DNA of 64,000 nt from Zygaena filipendulae (taxonomy: Eukaryota; Arthropoda; Insecta; Lepidoptera; Zygaenidae): NCBI GenBank assembly GCA_907165275.2, contig OU015659.1, forward strand, positions 3,390,501-3,454,500. Reading direction: 5' to 3'. Shown one piece after another: positions 10,928-23,900 of the stretch. Numbering within the stretch: position 1 is the stretch's first letter; each line of letters begins with the position of its first letter. The notes under the pieces are model-generated. The model was not told the origin of the DNA, ran no database searches, and saw nothing but the letters and a program-made list of their open reading frames with translations. Position numbers and translations under genes: made by a program.

Positions 10928-11958
10928 TTAAAAATAGTTGTTCAGTACACATGCGGAACCGTCATTGCAAAGAGTTCCGACATATGTCTACCCGAGCCGA
11001 GGCGCAGCCGAAGGTGAGGGTTGACAGTCGGACTTATAATGAAATATACTATTGTGTAACTATAGTGTATAGGGTAACGCACCTTATCTTCGTATTGTCA
11101 CAGATGCGTCAATAAACGTATAATTATGTAAAGGTCATTCACCCGCGTTCTTTGTTAAGGTTTTCTTATTAATTAAGCAGCGCTTTTCGTTGTGTACCTA
11201 TAGGCTATACTATTATTGGATAGGTACATAGCATTCTCGAGAACTTGAATATTATGTCCCTTGTTTAAAATTTCATAGTATAATTTGATTGTATTGTAAG
11301 TATATAATATATAAAACATTATCCACAGCAGCGTACGCCATAAGAAGAAGTAAAACGCAGTTTTTTTTTTAAATAAATGTTTAAGAAATACAATGGACGG
11401 TAGCAAGCTCTGCAATTATCACTAGATTCGATGCTAAAACACATATTAGTACCTATTGATCGATACCTAGTAAATAAATTGCTGGGCCTAGGATGCGTTA
11501 GAGCAGATGAGAACTGCTTGACCATTTATTAGATGTTACTGTAAAAACTACTTTATCTTGTTTAGCTTACAGCACATATACCTACGTCCTGATAACCTAA
11601 CAATAGCTATGGGTGATTTTTAAGTAGCCTAAAATATATTCGTATGCCTTTTATGTTTTTTTCACAATAGCATTATAGATAAGACGGTTTACGCCCACAT
11701 GACAGCTGTTATAAACTGATATAAATAATAGTTATATTTGATTAACTATACAAAATTAAACTGCCCCTCTCTCTTTAAGAAGGAAGTAAGATGTCTTGAA
11801 GGGAAGTTAGAAATTAGGTACCTACGCACAATCAAGTAAATACGTAGAGAAAGCAAAGACCAAAGTACAGTAGACATTGACCTGACGAAACAACGGTTTC
11901 TTTAATTGACGCGACTTTCTAGCAATAAGAATAGAGGAAGACATCATAGCTCATAACA

Positions 11959-14900
11959 TTAGAGTAACATAGCTGAAAGGGGGTTGTATCTCATGATTTT
12001 CGATAGCAGTATCCACAGTAGAGACGTGGTGGTGGCTAGAGCGACGCCCGCCCAGCCGAGGTCCAGCGACCAGGACGTGGAGAACTCCCTGGCCGACAGC
12101 AGGGCCAAGGCCGGCCCGCGCGGCCCTATCACACCATCGGCCGTGTCGTCTCCCACCGAGGTGCCTTTGGTGGACACCCGTTGGATGCGTTTGCAGTGTA
12201 TTATCATCAGCGTGAACATCGCGAACAGACCTGCAAAGAAACGCGCAACTTTACAGTCAGTTGCGATAATTTTGACACGATTTCTCGAAAATTGCGTCGA
12301 GAAAGTAAATATTTTTTTAATGCAGTCATTGGCAGGTTACCTACCTATAGGGTAATTTCTTGTGACATGCTTGTGACTAATAAAATTAGATAATAAACGC
12401 TTTATGGTTATGTTTTTACTTAGTCACTGTTTTAAAAATTCACAGTTTTGAGAATATTGTGGTACTTGGGATGGCAGCAAAAGAAGTCCTTTGCAACGGT
12501 GGTGCGCCTGCCCCGCCTACATGTCCTCTCTGGTTAATTTCTTTGCTCTGTGATGTTTAGGTTGGATGGAGTATCGAAGGTACTCACCGGCCAATAGATA
12601 CATAACTCCTGTGATAAGCACTGCGCTGATCTGATGCTTGCACACTCCGAAAGCCCCGACCAGCGCAGCGCTGCCGAGCACTATCAGGCACACTAGGGCG
12701 CACGATATGGATAAGTTCTGCATACCTAGAAATAATAATTGATGATGAAATAAAATGAAAAAAAATATAAATATAAAAATCTCGTGTCACAGTGTTTGTT
12801 ATCGAACTCCTTCTAAATGGTAGAGCTGAGAATAGGTCAAATAGGCTATTTTTTATACCTCTAGGAAGGGATAGTCGTCTCCAGATTTATTTTTTATTTT
12901 TTGGACAAAATTTTACTTTGGAGTTCCTGCGGGAATTCCGAAACACGTGGGTGAAACCGCGAGGCACAGATAGTAATATTATAAGTAGGTACACAGGTAT
13001 TAGTTATAAACCCATTTTTTATCTTTCACGTAAAAGGAGTTTTTAGAGATGATCTAGATTATTTTGATTAGTGTCTTGTGCTATAATATTATAATGTTAC
13101 GACTTACGAACTTACGAAACTAAAGTATAAATAGGTATCTACCAATTATTTTTCTCTTACAAATAACTAAAAAGTAAATAGTTTTTTTTTTATTTCTTTA
13201 CTAAAAATGGGTTTTTCTACATTTGTATGCCGGACATACAACAATAGGAAGTTGGCTTTTATGAAAATCTGAAACTTGTATTCACGGAACATTGGTTGAA
13301 CGCTATGAATAGAAACAAAGAAATCCTAGACGAAAGCCACCGCGTAGCTGCGTAGCCGCGTAGCGTTTTTATTATTTGTGTAGTTTTTTCGTAGCGCCCT
13401 ATTTCTAAACGACCACGACGACTAGACACTAGAGAGAAAAGAAATGGCGGTATAATTTCTATAGAACGTTAAATGTCACAAGCTTCCTCTTATTTTATAT
13501 CTCCCATCACGCTCTACGTAAATACCAACATCAACCTTTGCTACATAAGTATATATTTATTTAGTTAATTTAAGGGAGAAATGAACTGACACATCAATGC
13601 AGTTCCTAAGCCCGTAAGCTAATTTAGTTTTAGTAGAATTATAAACTTAAAATACATACATAATTTTCTTTGCGATGATATGAAATCGGATCAATCTTTT
13701 TCGTGAGGATGAAATTACTGGAAAGGTAAACTGATAAACTAGGTAGATAAAGATAACTTATGAGTTTTCCCAGTAACACATTTAAAAGTGATTTATGGCG
13801 AAGGAAAACAAGGTGGCATGTAAACAGAAAAAAGATTCGACACTTAAGCCACCTATAATAGCCTTGCTCCAAAAACCAGGCTATAATTATGCTTGTACCT
13901 ACCTATAATATGTCAGTGTGGGACAGGCGCCTACACTACACCATTACTGAAAACAAACCTCTCTAAATTACCTACCTTTTTCATAATATATATTTAATCA
14001 TATTTATATAGCCAACTAACTGTTCCACAAGGTTTTGGGTTCCACCTGGGTGAACTTCCTAATTTAGAAAACGCGGGTCCCTACATAATAAACCTTCCGG
14101 ATTTTATTATAAGAAGCTGTAGGTTCATTGGTTTGTTAGTAAAAAGAATCACCAGTGTTTGATAAGTGTCTCAGAATAATAAATTCAACCATATTTTCTT
14201 TCATTCTATAGCAATACTTTTAGAACTTTTACGAAGTCAAAAAGTTTCATTATAACCATAACAATAAAAGGAGTATTCTTGTACTACATATTATACGTGA
14301 TATATTATTATTATTATTTAATCCTTTATTGCACATAAAATATACCTACTAGTATAATCACAAACGCATACAAAAAGGCTAGGTTGTTCTTTCAAGGTTG
14401 AAGCCAGTCAAGGGTGGGAAAGCGGGCTTAAGTTGATGAATGTTATGACTTAGAGTTGTTGAATATTTATCACCTCTTTGTTGAATACATGAATAAATAA
14501 ATGTCGTTGACGAACGCCGCACTTTGCTTTTACCGTCATGCGAGGGTTACCTGCTTTTTTATTGCCTATAATATAGCCATTTAAACTTTTGTACAATTTT
14601 TACTTGAATAACACGAAATATAGCTACATTGGTACAAGGCGTATTCTTATTTGATATTAATGAATACAGAATCCTTACTAATAATTATTATAAATGCGAA
14701 AGTGAGTTTGTTTGTTACGCTTTCACGGCTAAACGATTCAACCGCGATCACCACGAAATTTTGCATGCACGTTGTCAGGGGTACAGAGAAGACATAAGCT
14801 ACTTTTTATCCCGGAATTCCCACGGGAACTCCGAAATTAGCGCAGGTGAAACCGCGGGGGACAGCTAGTATTAAATAAAGAGTTATCTGTCTATTTGAAA

Positions 14901-17900
14901 TAAATTTGGCACAGTGCCAAAATAACTATAGGTAGGTAGGTACTCATAACGACTGATAGTTAATTTTACCCTTTATTCGTTTGCCTAATTTTCCTTGAAA
15001 CAAACAATCATTATTTCATGTACCTACCTACTGAAAAAACGAATATGTATAGAGTTTTTTTTATGTAGAATTCAACACATAGAATTATAATTATTTTGTA
15101 AGCTAGATTAAGTAATATTTCGTGTGCAATTTGTTTGGTGACCTAAATAAAAAAAAAAATTAAAAAAAATACTCACGATGTTGCCAATCAGCTCTTGGCT
15201 CGTCGCCTTCATTTGTTGCCAAGTAGTTTGTGCAGACAGGCTGTGTCGGAAACCCGGCTTTGGTCAATAACGACACTTCCTCCTCTGGAAATAAAGTATA
15301 TATGAATAAATAACGCTTTCTTCATTTAATAGGTACCTAAGTGGCAAGTGCCGCTCGATATGCAGAGAAAGGAAATTACCTTCCAAAGACACGCACATGG
15401 TCCAAATACCACCATTCATTGGAACCAAAAATGTCCCACCGGAACTTCTTCGATTGCTCGTGTCTTCGATCTGCAAAAATTAAAATTTAAAACTTAAAGA
15501 TCTAGTCCAAAGATCCAGTTTATAAACCTTGATAGGCCTTCAAGTCTGTTTTTAATCTTAGCTGGCTGTGCCCCGCGGTTTCACCCGCGTGAAACGTTTT
15601 TATATAACAACTCTTTTTCCGACATCCGATTTAAATGAAACAAAGCCCGTATGTAGCTCCAGGCTAAGCTTAATCTACCTGTGAAAACCTCATAACATTC
15701 CGTTCAGTAGGTTTGGAGATTATCACGAATAGACAGACAGACAGAAAAGAAATTTAAAAACTTTTTTGTGGTTGGTTAATCTTCTTTTATCGCCCCCTGT
15801 CAATTATTGTTAAAAATATTCAATGTACAGAATGGCCTAAGTGCCATGTAAAGTACGTGAGTTTATCAGAATAAAAGTTAACAAGTCACAGTTAAAAAGA
15901 TTATTAATTTTCCGTGTCTTCCAGAACAATAGCTCACGGAGAGAAATCAATCAGATCGAAGAGGTTTTCGGTCGCTCTTCGTTGCCCGAGGGATATGTTG
16001 ACGACACAATATCAGCGACCAGCAGGCACAGTGACCGACCCCGCACGGTGTCAATGACGTGCAAACTACGGGAGAGTATACTGACCAAATATGGTGCGCA
16101 ACCGAACACCGGTAGCAGAAATACTGTTGACCAATCTTCGGTGGGGAACTTTTCGGTCGCGAACTTTACCGAACAAGCCCCTATGTTTCTCTCAGGGTAG
16201 GTAGGTTATTCCATTTATATCCTAAAATTAGGTCGACCACTTTTCTCAACGTAGGTACCTTGGTACCTACTCTCTCCATAAATGAACATAAATCTGGCAA
16301 AAACGTGCCAATCGCGTTAGGCTTCACTTGCTATTTAGGTCGCAATTCCTTTGGTGATGATGATGATTGTAAATATCGTTTAAAGTAGCTCCATATTTCG
16401 ATTGAGGGTCTTTTACTCATCTATAAGAAAAACTAGGAGGTTTTAGGTAGGTACCTGACTATCTATTACAAGTTACAACAATGATTTCATAATATTTTAT
16501 TATTGCACAATGCACATACAAGAACGCTCGGTGTTTTGGTTATTTTTAACATTATAAGAAAGAGAAACTTTTTCCTACAGATTTAAAAACTATAGCTGTG
16601 CCCAGCGGTTTCCTGCGTGAGTTTCGGAATTCCCACAGAAACTTTATTTTCCTGAAATAAAAGTAGCCTAAGTTACTCCTTATAAACATCAGCTATCTGC
16701 CAGTGAATGTCCAATTAAATTGGTGCAGCCGTTTCAGAGATAAGCCGGAACAAACAAACAGACAGACTGACAAAAATTTAAAAAATAGATTATTTTATGT
16801 AAGTACCGTATAATATTACTTCAATTTTATTTTTATGTATTGATGAATAAATGATTTATGTCTTCAGAAGAATAATAATAACATAGGTAAGTAATTTATT
16901 TTAAATACATGCATGTGTATTTTTTTTTATACCAATAAGTACTAATACAAAATTCACATATTTCCAGTGCAACAACAACCAAATTTAGTTTGTCTGTGCA
17001 AATTTTGGTTTGATTTTTACAAATGTTTGTCTCATTTAAAAAATTATCAATTTCTTTCCTTACGGATAATTCAAGTTCGTTCTGTCTGTATGTAGGTACC
17101 TACTAGCATTATACGCAGTAGATGGGTACAAACTTCGCGTGCAGAAACAAAGGTGCAGGGCGCAGGCTCTCTATACAATTATTGCAGTAGGTACGCCATT
17201 CCGTTGAGTGTGCCGCAATGCCTCTATATCGATATTCCAACGTTTGGTCCGCTTTACGGCGGTACTTACTGACCTTGACCCGGAAGAAGGTAACCGGAAA
17301 CCGGACACCGACACGACCGAACGAAACACGATTGAGGGCTTAGATTTTACTTCTTTATAACTAGCTGTCACCCCCGGTTTCACCCGCAGTAATTTAGGAG
17401 TTCCCGCGGAAATTCCGGATAATAATATAACGTATCTATAGTTACAAACCTTTCTCTTAAACCACTCTGTCTATTGGTGAAAATCGCATGAAAGTACGTT
17501 TAGTAGTTTTTGAGTTTATCGCGAACGGACAGATGGACAGACAGGCGCCGCGGAGTACTTTGTTTTATAATATGTAGTGATATTATTATTATATCGTGTG
17601 TAGATGAAGAATAACTTGGGAATTAGTTCAAAATTCGTTTGGATTGATGAAAGTTTCTTGACATATAGAAAAGAAAAAGTTCGTGAGTGAAAAAGGTTTA
17701 ACAATAAGAGTAGGTACCTGCCTACCTTTCATCCCTATAATACAAAGATTTCCTATGAGAATTCTTAAGTTGACAAGGGTAAGAACGCTTTCAATTTAGG
17801 CGTTTCTCGGCGGACGGCTGCGGTGCCGTGCCGTGCCGTAGCGGTGTATTTTTTCACGCAAAGCGCGCGGTGCGGCAGCGACGGTGGCCGGTGCGGCGCG

Positions 17901-20900
17901 CGCGCCGGTAGATATATACCTAGTGATCGCGGTACCGGCAATTTGAATCAAGTGAGATCACAAAAAAAAACTAGTATACAGGGTGTAAATGAGGAACGTA
18001 TTGTAGATGAGTGCGCTTTTTGTCTCAAAACGAAATTAAAATAACAAACCATTCATATAAATGGGGTTTAGCTTAGTTAACAATCTATATTATAATCGTC
18101 AACACATAGAAAACTTAAGGAACGAGTCGTCATGTTACGTGGTCATGCCAAACTGAACTTTTGGTTGGACGATTTTACGTGACCACGTGACACATTGTCA
18201 ACTTGTCTAAGGGGGCAGGGACATTCAACGTCCCTTTCTTTCGTCGTTAACGAGCCGACAAATCAAATGTAAAAGTCATTCACTTTTGTAAATCCTTGTT
18301 TTTATAATATCGCGATTTATATTGCGATAATATTGCGGGTTTTTTTTTTATTGGTTAAACGTAAGTAAGAATCATCGATTGCTTCAATACGTCGCTCTTT
18401 TAACCTGACACCCCATATACCTAGATACTTATGTATGTTATGTTTGAAAACTCATAGTGCATGTCTGACCTTCCTGAAAGTGACAATAGGTACACAAGCG
18501 CTTATTGGACCTCTGGGAAATTAATGACCGATCATTACGAAATATGATAGCAGCTATAATTACACCAACAGTAGGTATACAAATTGAAAGAGCGTAAATT
18601 TATTCATAACGTCCATTAAATATAGAGTGGAAGTAAATTAGAATTACCTATCCATTAGTAAATTGCTTTGAAATCGTTAGGTACCTACCTACCTAAGGCA
18701 AACGCACCTATTTCAGAACGATTCTACGAGTTGACTCTCAAGGTTTTCAGAAAAAGAATTCGATATTAAAGTTTGTAAGTTTGGATAATCCCTGGAGCTA
18801 CTGAACCTTTTCATAAAAACTCTTTCACTCATACGATGCTACAGTAACAATATTTCTGAGTGACATAGTTTAAGATAGGTACTAGTCAATATTTTATGAA
18901 TGTTATTATTTTTTTAATATGTTACCATTTTATTAAAGCAAGTCTGAAAATTCAGCAAATCATTGTAGGTATATAAGTCTCAATTAGGTAAGAATAGGTA
19001 TGGTAGACTTTAGGATTTCTAAAACTTTTAAGAACCAACTTTTTCTACATACCTAGTCTTTTAAATTAAAAATCTCCAGATAATATTCTTAATACCTACT
19101 ATTTCCCACCTACCTACTTATCTACCTACTATCCCCTAATCTATCGTCCTCAGAACTTAGGTTTTATGGCACAGTCCCATTTAGTCCGCGCCATGTATTA
19201 ACTAACGAAACGATGGCAAAGTTCGCTCCCAACGGCAACTGACGCATCAATATTCACTTAGTTAGATAACTATATTTCACTTCTATCAACTCCATTAATT
19301 ATTATCTAGCCTGAATCATGAGGGTGAGTTCCATCATGAATTTGTGACCCGTTAACAAGCAAGTTTCTGTTAAAGCTACACCACTTACTTAACGGTCGCA
19401 CTCAGGGTCGTTTTAATGATTACTTAATTTTAATTAAAGATTTTAAAAACAAAACTACCGCACTCAGAGACGATCACTAAATTAATGTCAGTTGGCATTT
19501 CACTAATTAAGTTAAATTTAGTTTAATGCCAATTAACATTAATTTAATGAACGTCACTGAGTGCGGCAGTTTTGTTTTTAAATTCTTTAATTAAAATTAA
19601 GTAATCATTAAAACGACTTTGAGTGCGACCGTCTAATGCAAGGCTATGCTGGTTTATTACAGTGGTATATGAACGTATAGATACGGGCCATAACTTCGAA
19701 ATGGAGCATCGAATGGAGGTGATGGAAACACAAGGGAAAAAAGTACTTATATATGTACTAGCTGTCCCCCGCGATTTCATCCGCGGTAATTTCGGAGTTC
19801 CCGCGGGAATTCCGGGAAAAAGTACTCTACGTCCTTCTCTGTACCCCTGAGTTCCGGAGTTCCCGAGGGGATTCCGCAATAAAAACTATCCTATCTTTTA
19901 AGTTGGACCATATTATAAATGGTTACAAAATTGTATCAAAATCCGTTCAGTAGTTTCGGAGTCCATCGCGGAAAAACAACGTGATACGTGATTTATATAT
20001 ATTAGACTAGCTGTCCCCCGCGGTTTCACCCGCGGTAATTCCGGAGTTTCCGCGGGAATTCCGGGATAAAAACCATCCTATCTTTTAAGTTGGGCCAAAT
20101 ACAACATAGTTACGAAATTTCATCACGATCGATTCAGTAGTTTCGGAGTCCATCGCGGACAAACAACGTTACAACGTAGGCATTATTTTTGTATTATAGA
20201 TATTGAGGTACTAATAGTGAGTATAAAGACCATTATCACAAATTGCATTGCGGTTTCGTGACCAAGAATAACTATAGTATGAATTATGAAAATGTCAAAC
20301 GTAATTTCGATGAACAAACCGACACTGGCACGGCCGTCTACAGAACTATATGTATATATTACTAAACTAAATTACGTTACGCTTACTCCAACTTTAGAAA
20401 TAACAGACAAAGGTCGTTGGAGCAAGGGGCAAATAAATTGGTAAAAGGATGGCTCATAATTTGAAAAGTGATGGAAAAGTTTTCGTTTCCAAATCTCTGT
20501 AATAAATCCTTACTAATATTATAAATGTGAAAGTGAGTTTGTTTGTTTGTTACGCCTTTCTTCTGATCTTGTGTCAGTAATAGGTATAGTCAGTGAAAAC
20601 AATGCGATCCAAGATTAATAAAGTATGGTAACATCTTTTTTTAAGCCAACTTTTATGTATCTAGGTACTATCATTGGTCCATGGTACTATCTAGCTGTTC
20701 CGCGGTTTCACCCGCTGTAATTTCGGAGTTCCTGCGGAAATTCCGGGATTAAAGTACCCTATGTCCTGACAACGTGCATGCAAAATTTCATGACGACCGG
20801 TTGAGCCGTGAAGGTGTGAAAGCGTAACAAATAAACAAACTCACTTTCGGATTTATAAAATAGTAAGGATTCCATGCCTCCCTTGCAAAACCTAACTTAC

Positions 20901-23900
20901 GTAATACCATGCTATTTATTGAGAAATGTTTTTTTAAACTTCTAGCTGAATAGCGTCAGTGCACCTTTAATACCTTAGCAACTTTGTTGTCGAGCAGCCA
21001 CTGCAGCGCTGTATCGGACGCGTTTGCCAGCGCTGCAAGCGCTGCCCGCTCCCAAGCCACTTGCTCCCAGTGGTCTGTCATGATAGACGCGCACAGCATC
21101 GCCGTCGAACAGCTGGGAAAAGAAATATTTTGTTACAATATTCACCATTCAGTAAACAAGTGCAGTATCCATGCGAAGATATTGCTAATTAATTAATACA
21201 AGAATTACCAGCCCATGAGGTAGCGTTGATTCAAGTTTAGGACGATACGCCACCTAAAATAACGTTCATATTAGCGTGTGCTGCATCACGGCGGTTACGT
21301 CATCGGACTTGCCCACCGAAGGTTTCATCATACAAATATCTAGCGTATGTTGGTAAATAGTTGGTCTATCATGGGAATCAGGTCTCGACGGGTAAAAATA
21401 TTACAGTAGGTAATTTAAAAAAAATGTGATGTTACTATAAAAAAAAAAACAGTTTTAGGATTTTTCCCTCTACCTGCGCCATAAAACATTGCTTCTTGCC
21501 AAATTTTACGATTCTAGGTCAACGGGTAGTACCCTATAGGTTTTGATTCATCTTTTGATTGCGTTGACTTAACGAGTTTGATTTTTTCACAGCTCCCGGG
21601 GATTGCAAACCTGAGTATTAATTTCGACTTGATACCTTCTCACAAAGTGCAAAGATATTAAAAGAGTCTCTTTTGATGTCTTAACCGACTTCCAAAAAGG
21701 AGGAGGTTATTCATTTGATTGTATGTATGTTTTTTTTTGCTTTCTAGCGTTCCCGAGAAAAATGGACAGGCCTACCTACTAAAACCGCGAGATGACTTAT
21801 TTAAGACTAGCTGTGCCCCGCGGTTTCACTCGCGTGAAAGGTATACAACAACATTTTTTCCCGACATCCGATTTCAATGAAGCAAAGCCTATATGTAGCT
21901 GCAGGCTAAGCTTAATCTACCTGTGAAAACCGCATGACAATTCGTTCAATAGGTTCGGAGATTATCTTGAACAGACAGACAGACAGACAGAAAATAACTT
22001 TAAAACCCTTTTTTGTGCTCGGTTACTCTTCTTTTATCGCCTCTTGTCAACCTTCCTTACCTCCGCGGGAACTCCATTAAGTTCGCCATTTGTACTATTT
22101 TGTGCAAGAAGAATAAATAAATAAACTCCGAAATTACCGCGGATGAAATCGCGGGGGACAGCTAGTTTATTATAAAAGTAGATACCTAAGTATTAATAAG
22201 ACATAGAGGATGAAAGGTAAACGAGGCACACATTGAAAGAGGCTGTTTATAGCATTCGAATATCGACTATATAAAAAAAAAAACAAAAATATATTTTCTA
22301 CGTAAAAGAAATTACACGAAAATTGAGCGCGCTAGTTGCCGATGCGCTGACAGATCCCAGATAAAAGCCACACTAAAAGTCTTCACACATTCATCTGTCC
22401 CCTTTTCTTTATCCCTCGTTTAAAAATATATCTTGGGTAGTGAATAATAATACACATAGTATTATTTCCATAGTGTAAGTCCATGGTACATTTTCAGTGA
22501 TCGATTGGTTAATTCCCTGTCAGCGTTTTATAAATATGCTCCGCATTCTCCTTAGCAACGAACCACTGTCGAACCCAGAAGCTACCTGGAGTCGAATTCA
22601 AGGTCAACGCTTGCACTGGCATTGGGCAGTCGTAATGGCTCTTCGTGACCATATTCACGGATTTGTCCCCCTTCAATATGTCATGTGCCTTCTTACAAAC
22701 TAAACAACTAAGCGTCTTCACCGATTCCAGCACAATACACCCTTTATCAGACTCCATTTTATTTGTCTCTGAAATCAGACGGCTGTTTGTAACGACGCCT
22801 TCAATTTTGTGGCTCAAGTATTCCTCGTACAGCGAGTCGTTTTCTTGTAATATTTTTATATGTTCGCTCAACAGTTTCGGGGTAGGATAATCTTCTAAAA
22901 GTATCGCTGATTTATTATTCGGAAACCAGTCTCGGATTGTCGGCGAACCAAAATAAATAGGGACGCTGCCGATTATAATAGGCCTCCAAAATTTCTCTGT
23001 AACATAATCGTGGCAAATGCCATTTTCAAAAGCTAACACAAATTTGTATCTAGACATAAACATAAGCAAATCTTCTTTGAACAGATTGTTCAGATAATCT
23101 AAATTTAATTGTTCTGGCATTTTTTTATTTCTCAAACAATCGCCGTAAGAATCGACTGGAATAAATTTCATTAGTTCCGAAACGTAGGCATCCCTTTCTG
23201 TTGTAGTGTCACAATCCGAATGTAAATACATTATTGGAGCGATTTCTTTTGAATACTCGTTCTTTTTTGATGTTACGACGAAATATTTCTTACTTGTAAC
23301 GTTGGTTAATGATTCTAAATACATCAGCGGAAAAGGGGCGTCGCTGAATCTACTGAATGTCGAGGAAAAGTTGAACAAATTCAATACCAGTTCGTGATTC
23401 AATTCCATATTGTTCTTCGGAGATTCTTCGTGGATAAGTCCCCAAAGAACATTAGGTAGCCTCGGCAGTGGTAGATCCATATAATCAATTCTGCTACCGT
23501 AAAATAAATATGCATTTATTTCATAATCTCTGTTCATAACTCTTGCGTTGATTTCTTCACATATCACGTTGTATTTGGTACAGTTGAGTGTCATCGAGGT
23601 ACTCGGAAAATTTGAAGTCCACCATAGCAAAAGGGGACGGTCAGATTTTATTTTATTTCTAATATTAAAATTACCACGATTCATTCTTAAAATTAAAAGA
23701 AATAATAAGAGGCACAATAAAGCGCTTTGTAAAAATTTGCACGACACAATTGTTTTAAAACCTTTAATATATCTAAATAACACAACTTTTACCACGACCA
23801 TTTTGCACTTTTTAAATCGGAGACAAAAAGAGTATTTATAACCACCATGTTATCGGCGAGAATATCCTCAGAACAATTCTGAGAGAATATCAAAGAGAAT

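Larger units (their letters stand above)
6674..11958. other. Intergenic region between convergent UTP20 and stargazin-like genes
   Basis: No supported gene is seen. The stretch is AT-rich and filled with non-autonomous repeats listed separately (7661, 8384, 8879, 9294, 9804, 10215, 10650). The remainder, roughly 6700-7650 and 11040-11950, shows no recognisable structure apart from a TTTATT at about 11525 that could be the polyadenylation signal of the minus-strand gene. Confidence 0.6.

Noticed and set aside
15841..16200. 119-residue ORF on the plus strand
   Set aside because: It follows a repeat, has no recognisable motif, and no splice sites in phase with the surrounding exons; likely chance.
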